A stretch of 64,000 nucleotides of DNA, taken from assembly GCF_013409305.1 (NCBI RefSeq), contig NZ_JACBZJ010000001.1:806001-870000 (forward strand). Reading direction: 5' to 3'. Positions 17,501 to 24,710 of the stretch are shown here, one piece after another. This DNA is from Cellulomonas soli. GTDB lineage: Bacteria > Actinomycetota > Actinomycetes > Actinomycetales > Cellulomonadaceae. The notes beneath the pieces are model-generated. The model worked only from the letters and a program-made list of their open reading frames with translations. It was not told the DNA's origin and made no database searches. The translations under genes were made by a program, and so were the position numbers. Numbering within the stretch: the first letter of the stretch is position 1; every line of letters begins with the position of its first letter.

Positions 17501-19282
17501 GGCGGTCGAGATCGTGGAGGACGTCAGCCGCTTCGATGCGGTGACGGCGAGCGTCGGGGCGACGAGCGTGACGGTCGAGCACGCGGGGGTGCTCGGGGCG
17601 GACGTGGTGCCCGCGGCGGACGTGGTGGCGGCCACGCAGTTCACGGGGGCGGGGTGGGTGCCGTCGGTGACGTGCGCGGTCGGCCCCGCGACGACGCGGT
17701 ACGGGACACGGGCGACGGCCCCGACGGCGATCGCGCCGTCGAAGGAGATCTGCAGCCCGGTGACCTCGCTCCAGGCGGTCAGCCCGAGGTCGGCCGCCGA
17801 CGGCAGCGTGCCGGCCACGGCCGTGGTCGCGGACGCCGGGCCGCCTGCCGTGGTGACGAGGACCGTCGCGGCCGTCGCCCCGCTCGGCCACACGACGCCG
17901 GACCCGGCCTCGTCCGTGCCGAGACCGGCGAGCTGGACGCCGTCGGCGACGAACATGCCGGAGGAGCCGGTGGCCGGGTCGACGAGCGTCAGCGTCGCGG
18001 CGGGCACGTTCGAGGTGTTCGTGCCCGTCACGGTCACCGTCGACGTGCCGCCGGCCAGCGGCAGGGTCGCGGGGCTGAACGTCGACTTGGTGGCCGTGGC
18101 CGCCAGGTGCGCGGGCACGAGGACGAACGAGGCCGAGGCGGTCGCTGCCGGTGAGGTGTAGGTCGTCCCGTCGACCTGGCCGGCGGCGACGACGGCCAGC
18201 GTGTTGGTGACCGTGCCCTCGACCGCGCCGCCCGAGCGGGCGGTGCCACGCTGCACGGTGCCGAGCGTGACGGCACCGGACGCCCCGGTGGGCATCGCCC
18301 CGAGGAACTCGATCTCCAGCCCGGTGACGTCGGCCGCGTCCACGCCGCCGGGCAGGCCGGCCAGCAGGTCGGTCCCGGCGCTCACCGCGCCGCGTGCGAC
18401 GGTGCCCAGGTCGTACGGGGTGCCGCCGGCGTGGGCCGTCAGGTGCAGGTCGCTCGACCCGTCGGGCCAGGTGACGTCCGCACCGGTGAGCGTCGCCAGG
18501 TCGAGCAGGTCGAACGCGCTGCCGGTCGGGACGGTCGTGGGGGCGGCCGGTTCGCGCAGCGTGAGGGACGAGGCCGAGAAGTTGGCCGCGTTGCCGCCGG
18601 TGAGCGTCACACGCTTGGCTGCCCCGGGCTGCACGAGCTCGTCGACCGGCGCCGGGCCGGGTCCACCGACGGCCGCCGCCCAGGTCTTGGCCGCGGTGGC
18701 CAGCGGCGTGGGGACGACCTGCAGGGTCACGTCCGCCGAGCTGGTGACGGTGGCCCGGTTGCTCGCCGTCATCGTGGCGGTGTTCGTCACGGTGAGGTCG
18801 CCGTCCGCCGCGTCCCGGTCGGCGAAGGTCGCGTACACGCGCAACGAGCCCGTGGACCCCTCGGCCAGGCCGACGGCACCGACCGGGTGCGGGTCGCCGA
18901 GCGCCTTGGTGAACGTCACCGTGACGGTGCGCCCGCTCGTCTGCACCGTCGCCGGGATGCTCGCCGAGAGCGGGTCGACGGAGACGAGCTCGAGCCCGGC
19001 CGGCAGCGTGTCGGTCAGGACCGCGTCCTGGCAGCTGTCGACGTTGGAGAAGCAGTCGAAGGACAGCAGGAACGAGAACGTCTCGTCGGCATCCACGACC
19101 GCCGACGAGGCGGTCTTCGTCAGGTGCATGTCGCTCCAGCCCGGGTCGCCGTCCGCGGCGAGGGCAGGGACCGCCCCGGCGAGCACCGAGGTCGCCGCGA
19201 GGGCGAGCGAGGCGATCGTCGCCGTCAGCCGCGCGCGCGGGCGACGGGCACGACGGGGCGAGGAGGAGGCCGGACGAGGCAC
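11546..19282 (-). CDS. giant LALTG-anchored surface protein with DUF11/DUF5979-type repeats
   Basis: A 2578-residue cell-wall protein. Residues 1-42 form an Arg-rich signal peptide ending AVPALA. The rest is a chain of beta-sandwich modules: many DUF11-like units, recognisable by VTNTATM, VTNTLAV, LTKDAD and similar motifs. Near residues 1890-2150 there are two CNA-B/DUF5979-like units with paired Cys (PAGATCVVTE, PVGADCRVTE). A final DUF11 unit follows. The C-terminus has LALTG (about 2541), a hydrophobic helix and RARRR, a sorting signal of the LAxTG type handled by class E sortases. GTG at 19282 has AGGGA 7 bases upstream. It is likely an adhesin or stalk; no ligand or enzyme domain is seen. 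No sortase gene is in the window. Confidence 0.85.
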   Translation of the reverse strand: MPRPASSSPRRARRPRARLTATIASLALAATSVLAGAVPALAADGDPGWSDMHLTKTASSAVVDADETFSFLLSFDCFSNVDSCQDAVLTDTLPAGLELVSVDPLSASIPATVQTSGRTVTVTFTKALGDPHPVGAVGLAEGSTGSLRVYATFADRDAADGDLTVTNTATMTASNRATVTSSADVTLQVVPTPLATAAKTWAAAVGGPGPAPVDELVQPGAAKRVTLTGGNAANFSASSLTLREPAAPTTVPTGSAFDLLDLATLTGADVTWPDGSSDLHLTAHAGGTPYDLGTVARGAVSAGTDLLAGLPGGVDAADVTGLEIEFLGAMPTGASGAVTLGTVQRGTARSGGAVEGTVTNTLAVVAAGQVDGTTYTSPAATASASFVLVPAHLAATATKSTFSPATLPLAGGTSTVTVTGTNTSNVPAATLTLVDPATGSSGMFVADGVQLAGLGTDEAGSGVVWPSGATAATVLVTTAGGPASATTAVAGTLPSAADLGLTAWSEVTGLQISFDGAIAVGAVARVPYRVVAGPTAHVTDGTHPAPVNCVAATTSAAGTTSAPSTPACSTVTLVAPTLAVTASKRLTSSTISTAPGTTTTAVLAATARVGGASGANARPTTLVLTEQRLADATSQAWWDTFEPTALVATPVAAGDTLTVQVLADGSWQTVRTQAGPATVGFALADALTDAAVTGTVTGVRVLVDRPGGFTDGATVRAHVTFAVRAAAAFAGGTTLTNCAVATAELAGHPSASGTSAAACDDVTGLAAGPGGAAPLTKDADRLVTEGATGSAGQLTLGLAWSTNGADDLARVDVSDLAHADGTGVDGTDAFFDAFDLERVLPITSGQAASGSAAWDPYLVFDRVVGVELWDGTQWRALANSPCTLVAPCAGAFPGVTLTAQDRDDAWAVRLVYAPRPAGERAAVLDALVAAGDWRAALAPTGPGVAATPAGDTARGIRLQVQLRDVLRSDADLPVNDARTYNACGTGASTTPPLDGCVGQVVNDGLVRGGADAASMNPLGAGTAGNPAAERTVTILPMALAVTATKSWLRADAYGQSPHDLALPTAGTPEDDYPHATASLTATNATPDAAVDTLVLTEPSALGASGTNPFDTFTITALSTTAPTGADPARTVVRLDTGSGLVDVGWAGLTGAQRTALLADAVQVQVEFVGRIAPGATGRLTLDTRLRPTVRGTGDPVTVTAAGSPVSNEALATATDTRVCEDSTATGSRMEDVDPCVPQPATATATDFLTVSAPSLDVLVTKDISRATVDRDIAADQPFDVRLSVQNVGNSPATAITLTDAAVMPAADAVTGAQPAEHASAAFYDATDLTGATITQLPTGATQVRLDVLTGATFTASGTDLTVTGGTWTTGIPTAAATGALPLPAGTAWADVVGVRVVFLGDELATPGQVARVTLAAVLRDTLRSGGAPSATGGTPSTMDDTVANPGASAVGLVSDTVTGRADGDGLPSAVRTASDTLVVRAGTVAVQVTKTPTGQVLPGATVSFTLGATHTGTADLVDPVLMDVLPVDGSGQVLRLDTTETGLVAGTGGSPWSVQLTGGGADLLGAPQALRYNDSAAPTMIDGVLVPAHAVMVRWEPGAVLLPGQSVRVTLPLVVRSSALGATSNTVAFGSASSTRAVLDATCSSAGTGTRGYDTADATCRLTVPLTVASSGAFTSRKDVRAWPVDLGASDTRAGHAGSTCAADADGYVAYPCAATVQPGGLMRWRTAVTSGNVPGTSLVLVDVLPARGDVGEVTGLDRYTDWRPTWDGTTPVLDAAPTGTALTVLYTTVADPAVSYPSGPDATWSAAPPLDPTTVTGFAYLLDFSGTADGTFPAGQTVRVAWTMQAPHDLHADDWQGLLAWNTFGFRGTSDATYTSQPRKAGVQLAEGVVGVRKVVQDDTAYAVGAGSVDLQVACTVPTDPTDPAGPRTTVTLPDAGRVTLTDAGGWTGQVAHVPAGATCVVTEPDPQGASSTTFDPAGPVAGESAPVEVLAGESAADNQVTVTNVYESTDLTVSKAAGGATGGLAAAQFSMELGCTLDGLDLALAPEDSAFTLADGESRTVTGLPVGADCRVTETAARGATIGYRVDGVVQNGHGDLALAAGDNLVVVENAFSVLELTKDADASDVQGGDTVDYTLVVQNTGPAATSDVRLVDPVPAELEVTGVDAPAPWSCTVDLTDPTNPTVGETVSCAYPSGALLAAGTTAPTVTVHARVPDGIAVDQVVNTATVRWTDTGSPDPVPTERSDTDDATVRVRWVEATLTSVCRADAPWLDYTIDAHDVDTSTLPVTLTWYADADGDQVPDGPAVHVDTIRAGGALTGSVLWPGAQVDAAGVGIAWPGWREVRAGETPTWEDQVLDPSLPEAALRAGALVTIRVNPTLTLAQAYPPATIDCAVARTPDLGVEKSASTTVVRPGGPVDWTLTVTNHGFGATNRAVLRDEVPAGLRVVSVEPASTPGSSAVAWSCVVTGRAADGSGGVVECTLDGWLGRADTAPGVVVSTVATARGTVRNVAEVLWSDPDGTTRTERSATGSATVVVEVLALTGPERVGLLAALAVGLVLTGALALRARRRAAPLRH

Positions 19283-19514
19283 GCGGTGATCCCTGCTGCA
19301 GGAACGGTCACGCCACCCGAGAACGGGCGAGCGGGGAGGTCGTGCACAAGTCACCCAGCCCGCCCACAGCCGGACAGGGTGAGACCGAGGTGATTCGCGG
19401 GGTGAACTGGACATTCATCCAGGACGTTCGCCCTGGTTCGTCGCATTCGCCGCCCGCGAGCGGGTCTCCGGGCACCGCGGCGGCGCCCCGGGCCACTGCC
19501 CCGGACAGGGGTGC
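19283..19514. other. 232-base gap upstream of the surface protein gene
   Basis: Upstream region of the 19282 start and downstream of the LuxR-type gene. The segment 19390-19460 is less GC-rich than its surroundings and probably holds the promoter, but I cannot identify reliable -10/-35 boxes or an inverted repeat. Confidence 0.4.
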
Positions 19515-20786
19515 TCAGTCGCGGAGCAGACCGCTCCGGTAGGCGGCCACGACCGCGTCGTCGCGGTTGTGCACGCCGAGCTTGCGGTAGAGCGAGCGCA
19601 CCTGCGTCTTGACGGTGTTCGGCGACACGAACAGGCGCGCCGCGACCACGTCGAGCGACGGCGTCGAGGCCAGCTCGCCCAGCACCGCCCGCTCCCGCTC
19701 GGTGAGCTCGACGACCGTCAGGGTCGTCGGCATCGCCTCGCCGACGACGCCGAGGACCGGCTCCTCGAGCACCTCCCGCAGCAGCCCGACGGCGTGCCAC
19801 GTGGGCCCGCCAGGAACAGGTGCCCCGGCCGCGACGTGCCGCAGCTCGGCCAGCGGCACGTGGGCGAAGGGCTGCAGGAGCCCTTGGGCGTGCGCAAGCT
19901 CCGCCGCCCGCGTGGCCGCGACCGCTGCGTCCGTGCCCTGCCCGAGCCGCTGCTCGGCGACCGCCTCGACGAGCAGCGCCTGCACGCGGTGCCGGGTGCT
20001 CGTGGACACCGCCCCCACCCGGACGGCATGCGTGCGGGCAGCCACGACGTCACCGATGAGCAGGTCCACACGGGCGCGCCGTACCCGCAGCAGGAGGGAC
20101 AGCCCCTGCTGCTCGTCGAGCACCGCGCGCGCCCGGTTCCCGTCCCCCAGCGCCGCGAGCAGGTCGACGCGGGCACCCAGGAGCAGGTCCGGGACGAACG
20201 CGCCGGGCCGGCACGTCGAGGCGTGCGCGGCCACCGCCGCGTCGAGCGCGTGCAGCGCCGCGGTGCGGTCTCCGCGCAGGACCGCGAGCTCGCAGCGCGC
20301 GTACGCGACGAACCCCCACAGCTCGTCCCGCAGGACCGGGTCCCCGATCCATGCCAGCCCGGACAGGGCCGTGCCGGCGGCCTCGAGGTCGAGCCTGCCG
20401 AGGGCGACGAGCGCCCGCGCGACGACTGCGCCGGTTCCCGACACCTCCTCGAGACCCTCCGCAGGTGTCGCACCGTCGAGCTGGTCGAGCCAGTGCTGCG
20501 CGACGACCAGGTCGCCCTGCAGCGCGTGCGCGAGCGCGAGATGGCCGCAGGCGGCACGGAGCACGGGCTCGACCCCGGAGAGTCGGGCGACGCGCGCCGC
20601 GGCCCGCAGATCCTCGACCGCACGGACGAGCTCGCCACGCAGCAGCAGCTGGACACCCCGGTGCAGCCGGGCATGCGCGGACAGGTCACCACCGACAGCG
20701 CCATCGACCCGGCCGTCGACCACACCGTCGACCACACCGTCAGCTACGCCGTCGAAGGCGTCGACCAGCTCGCGTGTGGGGTCCAC
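19515..20786 (-). CDS. LuxR-type transcriptional regulator with TPR-like helical domain
   Basis: A 423-residue regulator. The C-terminal 65 residues form a LuxR/GerE HTH: LTERERAVLGELASTPSLDVVAARLFVSPNTVK in two parts, followed by VRSLYRKLGVHNRDDAV. The central 300 residues are Ala/Leu-rich helical repeats resembling the C-terminal half of MalT/LAL regulators, but there is no P-loop NTPase domain, so it is a truncated form of that class. The N-terminus has a short VVDG repeat. GTG start. It lies directly upstream of the giant surface protein on the same strand and may control it; that is inference from position. Confidence 0.8.
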   Translation of the reverse strand: MDPTRELVDAFDGVADGVVDGVVDGRVDGAVGGDLSAHARLHRGVQLLLRGELVRAVEDLRAAARVARLSGVEPVLRAACGHLALAHALQGDLVVAQHWLDQLDGATPAEGLEEVSGTGAVVARALVALGRLDLEAAGTALSGLAWIGDPVLRDELWGFVAYARCELAVLRGDRTAALHALDAAVAAHASTCRPGAFVPDLLLGARVDLLAALGDGNRARAVLDEQQGLSLLLRVRRARVDLLIGDVVAARTHAVRVGAVSTSTRHRVQALLVEAVAEQRLGQGTDAAVAATRAAELAHAQGLLQPFAHVPLAELRHVAAGAPVPGGPTWHAVGLLREVLEEPVLGVVGEAMPTTLTVVELTERERAVLGELASTPSLDVVAARLFVSPNTVKTQVRSLYRKLGVHNRDDAVVAAYRSGLLRD

Positions 20787-20906
20787 CGGTGCCCGCTCCG
20801 TCCTGCGATGTGCCGAACTGCCTGTTCAGCGCCCATCGTCGGTCCCGGAGCCGCCGTCGCGACCCGCCGGGACGGGTGAATCGGACGTGAGCCCGGCCAC
20901 CCGCGC

Positions 20907-21794
20907 TCAGCGGTAGGTGATACCCCCTGCGCCGTTGCCGGCCATGCCCTCGAGACGGGCGATCCGCTCGGCCATCGGCGGGTGCGTCGCGAAGAGCCGA
21001 CCCATCCCGGCACCCCGGAACGGGTTGGCGATCATCAGGTGCGAGACGTCGACCAGGTCGCGGTCCTGAGGCAGCGGACGTGCCGCGGTGCCCCGCTCGA
21101 GCTTGCGCAGCGCGGAGGCCAGCGCGAGAGGGTCACCGGTGAGCCGGGAGCCGTCCTCGTCCGCGTCGAACTCCCGCGTGCGGCTGATCGCCAGCTGGAT
21201 CGTCGTCGCGGCCAGCGGTGCCAGCAGCGCCAGCAGCAGGCCGGCGATCGGGTTGCCGCCCCGGTCGCGGTCGCTGCCTCCGCCGAAGAACAGGGCGAAC
21301 TGCGCGAGCGAGGTGATCACCCCCGCGACCGCGGCGGCGACCGAGGAGGTGAGGATGTCGCGGTTGTACACGTGCATGAGCTCGTGCCCGAGCACGCCGC
21401 GCAGCTCACGCTCGTCGAGGATCGCCAGGATCCCCTCGGTGCAGCACACCGCGGCGTTCTGCGGGTTGCGGCCGGTGGCGAAGGCGTTCGGGGCCGCGGT
21501 CGGCGACACGTACAGCCGGGGCATGGGCTGGCGGGCCGACGTCGACAGCTCGCGCACGATCCGGTACATCACCGGCTGCTCGATCTCCGAGACGGGCCGG
21601 GCACGCATCGCGCGGATGGCGATCTTGTCGGAGTTCCAGTAGCTGTACGCGGTCGTCAGCAGACCGATGCCCGCGAAGATCAGCAGGTACTGCGGCGTGC
21701 CCCCGCCCAGGAGCCAGCCGATGCCGAGCAGCACCGCCCACATCGCACCGAACAGCCCGGCCGTCTTCAGGCCGTTGAAGTGCTGGCGACCCAT
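20907..21794 (-). CDS. htpX: membrane zinc metalloprotease HtpX (M48B)
   Basis: A 295-residue membrane protease for quality control of membrane proteins. Two N-terminal helices (about residues 10-50), the zinc site HELMH in GHELMHVYNRD near residue 140, two further hydrophobic segments (about 150-170 and 185-205) and the third zinc ligand region EFDADEDG are all present. GGGAGGGAGA precedes the ATG. Length and layout match HtpX. No regulator is adjacent; the LuxR-type gene starts 120 bases beyond the stop. Confidence 0.94.
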   Translation of the reverse strand: MGRQHFNGLKTAGLFGAMWAVLLGIGWLLGGGTPQYLLIFAGIGLLTTAYSYWNSDKIAIRAMRARPVSEIEQPVMYRIVRELSTSARQPMPRLYVSPTAAPNAFATGRNPQNAAVCCTEGILAILDERELRGVLGHELMHVYNRDILTSSVAAAVAGVITSLAQFALFFGGGSDRDRGGNPIAGLLLALLAPLAATTIQLAISRTREFDADEDGSRLTGDPLALASALRKLERGTAARPLPQDRDLVDVSHLMIANPFRGAGMGRLFATHPPMAERIARLEGMAGNGAGGITYR

Positions 21795-22057
21795 CGTCGT
21801 CCGTCTCCCTCCCGGCCCGCGCCTCGTGGCAGCGGACCGCTCGCACCTGCAGAACGCTCCCGGGCGCGGGCAGGTTCCCGGCCACCGGTGCGCACGGCCC
21901 GCAGACGTGCGGTCCTCTCGGTGCGCGGACGGACGTGTCCTGCCAGGTCCCGGCCCTCGTATCCTGGGCCGACCTGCAGCGAGCCGCACGGCCGCGCAGG
22001 GCCGCTCGACCCTCTCTCCCGAACCCTGTCGACCCCCCGCACCCGATGGAGACACCC
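21795..22057. other. 263-base divergent gap between htpX and the ABC transporter operon
   Basis: Should contain promoters for both directions. TATCCT at 21960-21965 could be a -10 for the ABC operon but its -35 is poor. I see no operator palindrome or riboswitch-like structure. Confidence 0.35.
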
Positions 22058-22900
22058 ATGCGCGCACCCCGCTGGACAGCCCTGGCCGCTCTCGCCGCCC
22101 TGGCGCTCGCGGGCTGTGCCCCGGTCGACGAGGCCTCGAGCCCGGACGCCACGGCGAGCGACGGGAGCCTGGCGACCGTGACCGACGGCGTGCTGACGGT
22201 CGGGACGTCCGACCCGGCCTACTCCCCGTGGGTGCTCGACAACGACCCGACGAGCGGCGAGGGCTTCGAGTCGGCCGTGGCGTACGCCGTCGCGGACCAG
22301 CTCGGCTTCGACGCCGACCACGTCGAGTGGGTCCCGGTGACGTTCGACCAGATCATCGCCCCGGGCACCAAGTCGTTCGACTTCGCGATCAACCAGGTCT
22401 CGATCAGCGACGAGCGCAAGGCGAACCTGGACTTCTCCAGCCCGTACTACACGACCTCGCAGGCCGTGGTGACGGTCGAGGGCTCGGCCGCGGCCGACGC
22501 GACGAGCATCGCCGACCTGCAGGGTCTGCGCATCGGCGCCATGGTCGGCACCACGAGCCTGACCGCCGCGCAGGAGGTCATCGCGCCGACCACCGACGTG
22601 CAGGTCTTCAACGACAACGACCTGGTCAAGCAGGCCCTCACCTCCGGGCTCGTCGACGCGATCGTCGTGGACCTGCCGACCGCGCTGTACATCACGGCGG
22701 CCGAGCTCGACGGCGGGCTGCTGCTCGGCCAGCTGCCCGACAGCGCGGGCGGCGACGAGTTCGGTCTCGTGCTCGACAAGGACTCCGCGCTGACCGACGC
22801 GGTCACCGCCGCCGTCGACGCCCTGCGTGCGGACGGCACGCTCGCCGACCTCGAGTCGCAGTGGCTGACCGACGCCGCCGGCGCACCCGTCCTGAAGTGA
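22058..22900 (+). CDS. ABC transporter substrate-binding lipoprotein (polar amino acid type)
   Basis: A 280-residue family 3 solute-binding protein. Signal peptide with lipobox LALAGC (Cys near 19); mature motifs LTVGTSDPAYSPW, GFESAVAYAVADQLG, FDFAINQVSISDERK, FSSPYYTTSQAV and GTTSLTAAQEV follow the Glu/Gln/His-binding class. It captures the ligand outside and delivers it to the permease encoded next. Two ATGs are in frame; the second (22058) has GGAG six bases upstream and is preferred over 22046. It is the first gene of a three-gene operon. Exact ligand is not deducible. Confidence 0.9.
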   Translation: MRAPRWTALAALAALALAGCAPVDEASSPDATASDGSLATVTDGVLTVGTSDPAYSPWVLDNDPTSGEGFESAVAYAVADQLGFDADHVEWVPVTFDQIIAPGTKSFDFAINQVSISDERKANLDFSSPYYTTSQAVVTVEGSAAADATSIADLQGLRIGAMVGTTSLTAAQEVIAPTTDVQVFNDNDLVKQALTSGLVDAIVVDLPTALYITAAELDGGLLLGQLPDSAGGDEFGLVLDKDSALTDAVTAAVDALRADGTLADLESQWLTDAAGAPVLK

Positions 22901-22922
22901 TCCGAGGAGCTCACCGACCGCA

Positions 22923-23816
22923 GTGAACGACAGCCCCGGGGACATGCCCCGCGCGTGGACCCCGTCGGAGCGTCAGCTGGAACGTGACGCCTTCCGGCGG
23001 GGTCGCGCGCGTCGGTCGACGGGGGTCGCCCTGGCCTCCACGGTCGCGCTCACGGCCGTCGCCGTCCTCGGCCTGGTGTCCTCCCCCGGCTGGCCGCGGG
23101 TCAAGGCGTCGTTCTTCGACCCCGAGGTGGCCAAGGCGTCGTTCCCGGCGGTGCTCGAGGGGCTGTGGCTCAACGTGCGCGTCATGGTCGTGTGCGCGGT
23201 GCTCATCGTGGTCCTGGCCCTGCTGCTGGCCCTCGCGCGCACGTTGCGCGGACCCGCGTTCTTCCCGGTCCGGGCCGCCGCGACGGCGTACGTCGACGTG
23301 TTCCGTGGTCTGCCGCTGATCCTCGTGCTGCTGCTCGTCGGCTTCGGCCTGCCGGGCCTGCGGTTGCAGGGCGTGCCGACCGACGCCGTGGTGCTCGGTG
23401 CGCTCGCGCTGGTGCTCACGTACTCCGCGTACGTCGCCGAGGTGTTCCGCGCGGGCATCGAGTCGGTGCACCCCTCGCAGGTCGCCGCGGCCCGCTCGCT
23501 CGGGCTCAGCCGCGGGCAGGCCATGCGGCACGTCGTGCTCCCCCAGGCCGTCCGACGGGTCGTGCCGCCGCTGCTGAACGACCTGGTGGCCCTGTCCAAG
23601 GACTCCGGGCTCATCTCGATCCTCGGCGCGGTCGACGCGGTCCGCGCCGCGCAGATCCAGACCGCGACGTACGCGAACTTCACGCCGTACGTGGTCGCGG
23701 GGGTGCTGTTCGTCATCCTCACGATCCCGCTGACGCGGTTCACCGACGCCCTGGCCCGACGCTCGGGGTGGCTCGGCTCGCAGGGCGCGCTCGCCGGGGC
23801 GGGGGCCATGCGATGA
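22923..23816 (+). CDS. ABC transporter permease (polar amino acid type)
   Basis: A 297-residue inner-membrane permease. After a charged N-terminus come about five helices; DVFRGLPLILVLLLV and the EAA-type loop HPSQVAAARSLGLSRGQAM with VVLPQAVRRVVPPLLND are characteristic of His/Glu/Gln uptake permeases. It would work as a homodimer since only one permease gene is present. GTG start at 22923; GAGGAG is 13 bases upstream, a long spacing. It lies between the binding protein and the ATPase gene, which starts within its stop codon. Confidence 0.92.
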   Translation: MNDSPGDMPRAWTPSERQLERDAFRRGRARRSTGVALASTVALTAVAVLGLVSSPGWPRVKASFFDPEVAKASFPAVLEGLWLNVRVMVVCAVLIVVLALLLALARTLRGPAFFPVRAAATAYVDVFRGLPLILVLLLVGFGLPGLRLQGVPTDAVVLGALALVLTYSAYVAEVFRAGIESVHPSQVAAARSLGLSRGQAMRHVVLPQAVRRVVPPLLNDLVALSKDSGLISILGAVDAVRAAQIQTATYANFTPYVVAGVLFVILTIPLTRFTDALARRSGWLGSQGALAGAGAMR

Positions 23817-24631
23817 GCCCCGGTCGTCTGCGCAACCCTCCGCCCGGCCGGCCGCTCCCCCCGCCGCCCGGCGGCGCCGACCAGGCGCCGAGCCCCGGCA
23901 CGCCGGTGCTCGCGGTGCGGAACGTCCGCAAGGCCTTCGGCGAGCACGTCGTGCTCGACGACCTCTCGCTCGAGGTCACCGCGCACCAGGTCGTCGTGCT
24001 CATCGGCGCGTCCGGCTCGGGCAAGTCGACCCTGCTGCGCTGCATCGACCTGCTCGAGGACGTCGACGACGGCGTCATCGAGCTCGAGGGCCAGGACATC
24101 ACGGACCCCCGGCTCGACGCCGACGCGGTCCGCGCGCGCATCGGCATGGTGTTCCAGGCGTACAACCTGTTCCCGCACCTGCGCGTGCTCGACAACGTCA
24201 CGCTCGCGCCCCGGCTCGTGCACAAGGTTCCGCGCGCGCAGGCCGAGGAGGAGGCGCTGGCCGTGCTCGCGCGCATCGGCCTGGCGGACAAGGCGCGCGC
24301 GTTCCCCGACGAGCTGTCCGGCGGGCAGCAGCAGCGCGTGGCCATCGCCCGGGCGCTGGTCGGCAAGCCGGCGGTCATGCTGCTCGACGAGGTCACCAGC
24401 GCGCTCGACCCCGAGCTGGTCGGCGAGGTGCTCGAGCTGCTCACCGAGCTCAAGCAGACGGGTCTGACCATGGTGGTCGCGACGCACGAGATGGCGTTCG
24501 CCCGCGAGGTCGCCGACGAGGTCGTGTTCCTGCACGCCGGGCGCGTGCACGAGCGCGGCACGCCGGAGCAGGTGCTCGGCGCCCCCCGCCGGGGCCGCAC
24601 CCAGGAGTTCCTGCGCCGCGTCTCCGGCTGA
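23813..24631 (+). CDS. ABC transporter ATP-binding protein (polar amino acid type)
   Basis: A 272-residue ATPase. Walker A GASGSGKST, Q-loop MVFQAYNLFPHL, signature LSGGQQQR, Walker B VMLLDEVTSALDP and the switch His in VVATHEM are intact. A Pro-rich 30-residue N-terminal extension (PPPGRPLPPPPGG) precedes the domain and is unusual. ATG overlaps the permease stop by ATGA. It energises uptake of the amino acid bound by the lipoprotein. A strong hairpin follows. Confidence 0.95.
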   Translation: MSPGRLRNPPPGRPLPPPPGGADQAPSPGTPVLAVRNVRKAFGEHVVLDDLSLEVTAHQVVVLIGASGSGKSTLLRCIDLLEDVDDGVIELEGQDITDPRLDADAVRARIGMVFQAYNLFPHLRVLDNVTLAPRLVHKVPRAQAEEEALAVLARIGLADKARAFPDELSGGQQQRVAIARALVGKPAVMLLDEVTSALDPELVGEVLELLTELKQTGLTMVVATHEMAFAREVADEVVFLHAGRVHERGTPEQVLGAPRRGRTQEFLRRVSG

Positions 24632-24654
24632 CCCCGGGCGCCGGGTCTCCGGAC

Positions 24655-24696
24655 GACGAAGGGCCGCCAGGACCGTGCGGTCCGGCGGCCCTCGTC
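24655..24696. terminator. intrinsic terminator after the ABC operon
   Basis: Nested stem: GACGA/TCGTC, GGGCCGCC/GGCGGCCC and GGACC/GGTCC around a GTGC loop, with single unpaired A at 24660 and 24669. Shared with the converging reductase gene. Confidence 0.85.
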
Positions 24697-24710
24697 CAGG
24701 TGCGAGCGGC

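Noticed and set aside
19283..19414. N-terminal extension of the giant surface protein to 19414
   Set aside because: It would place about 44 extra residues before the signal peptide; GTG 19282 has a ribosome site and gives a normal signal.
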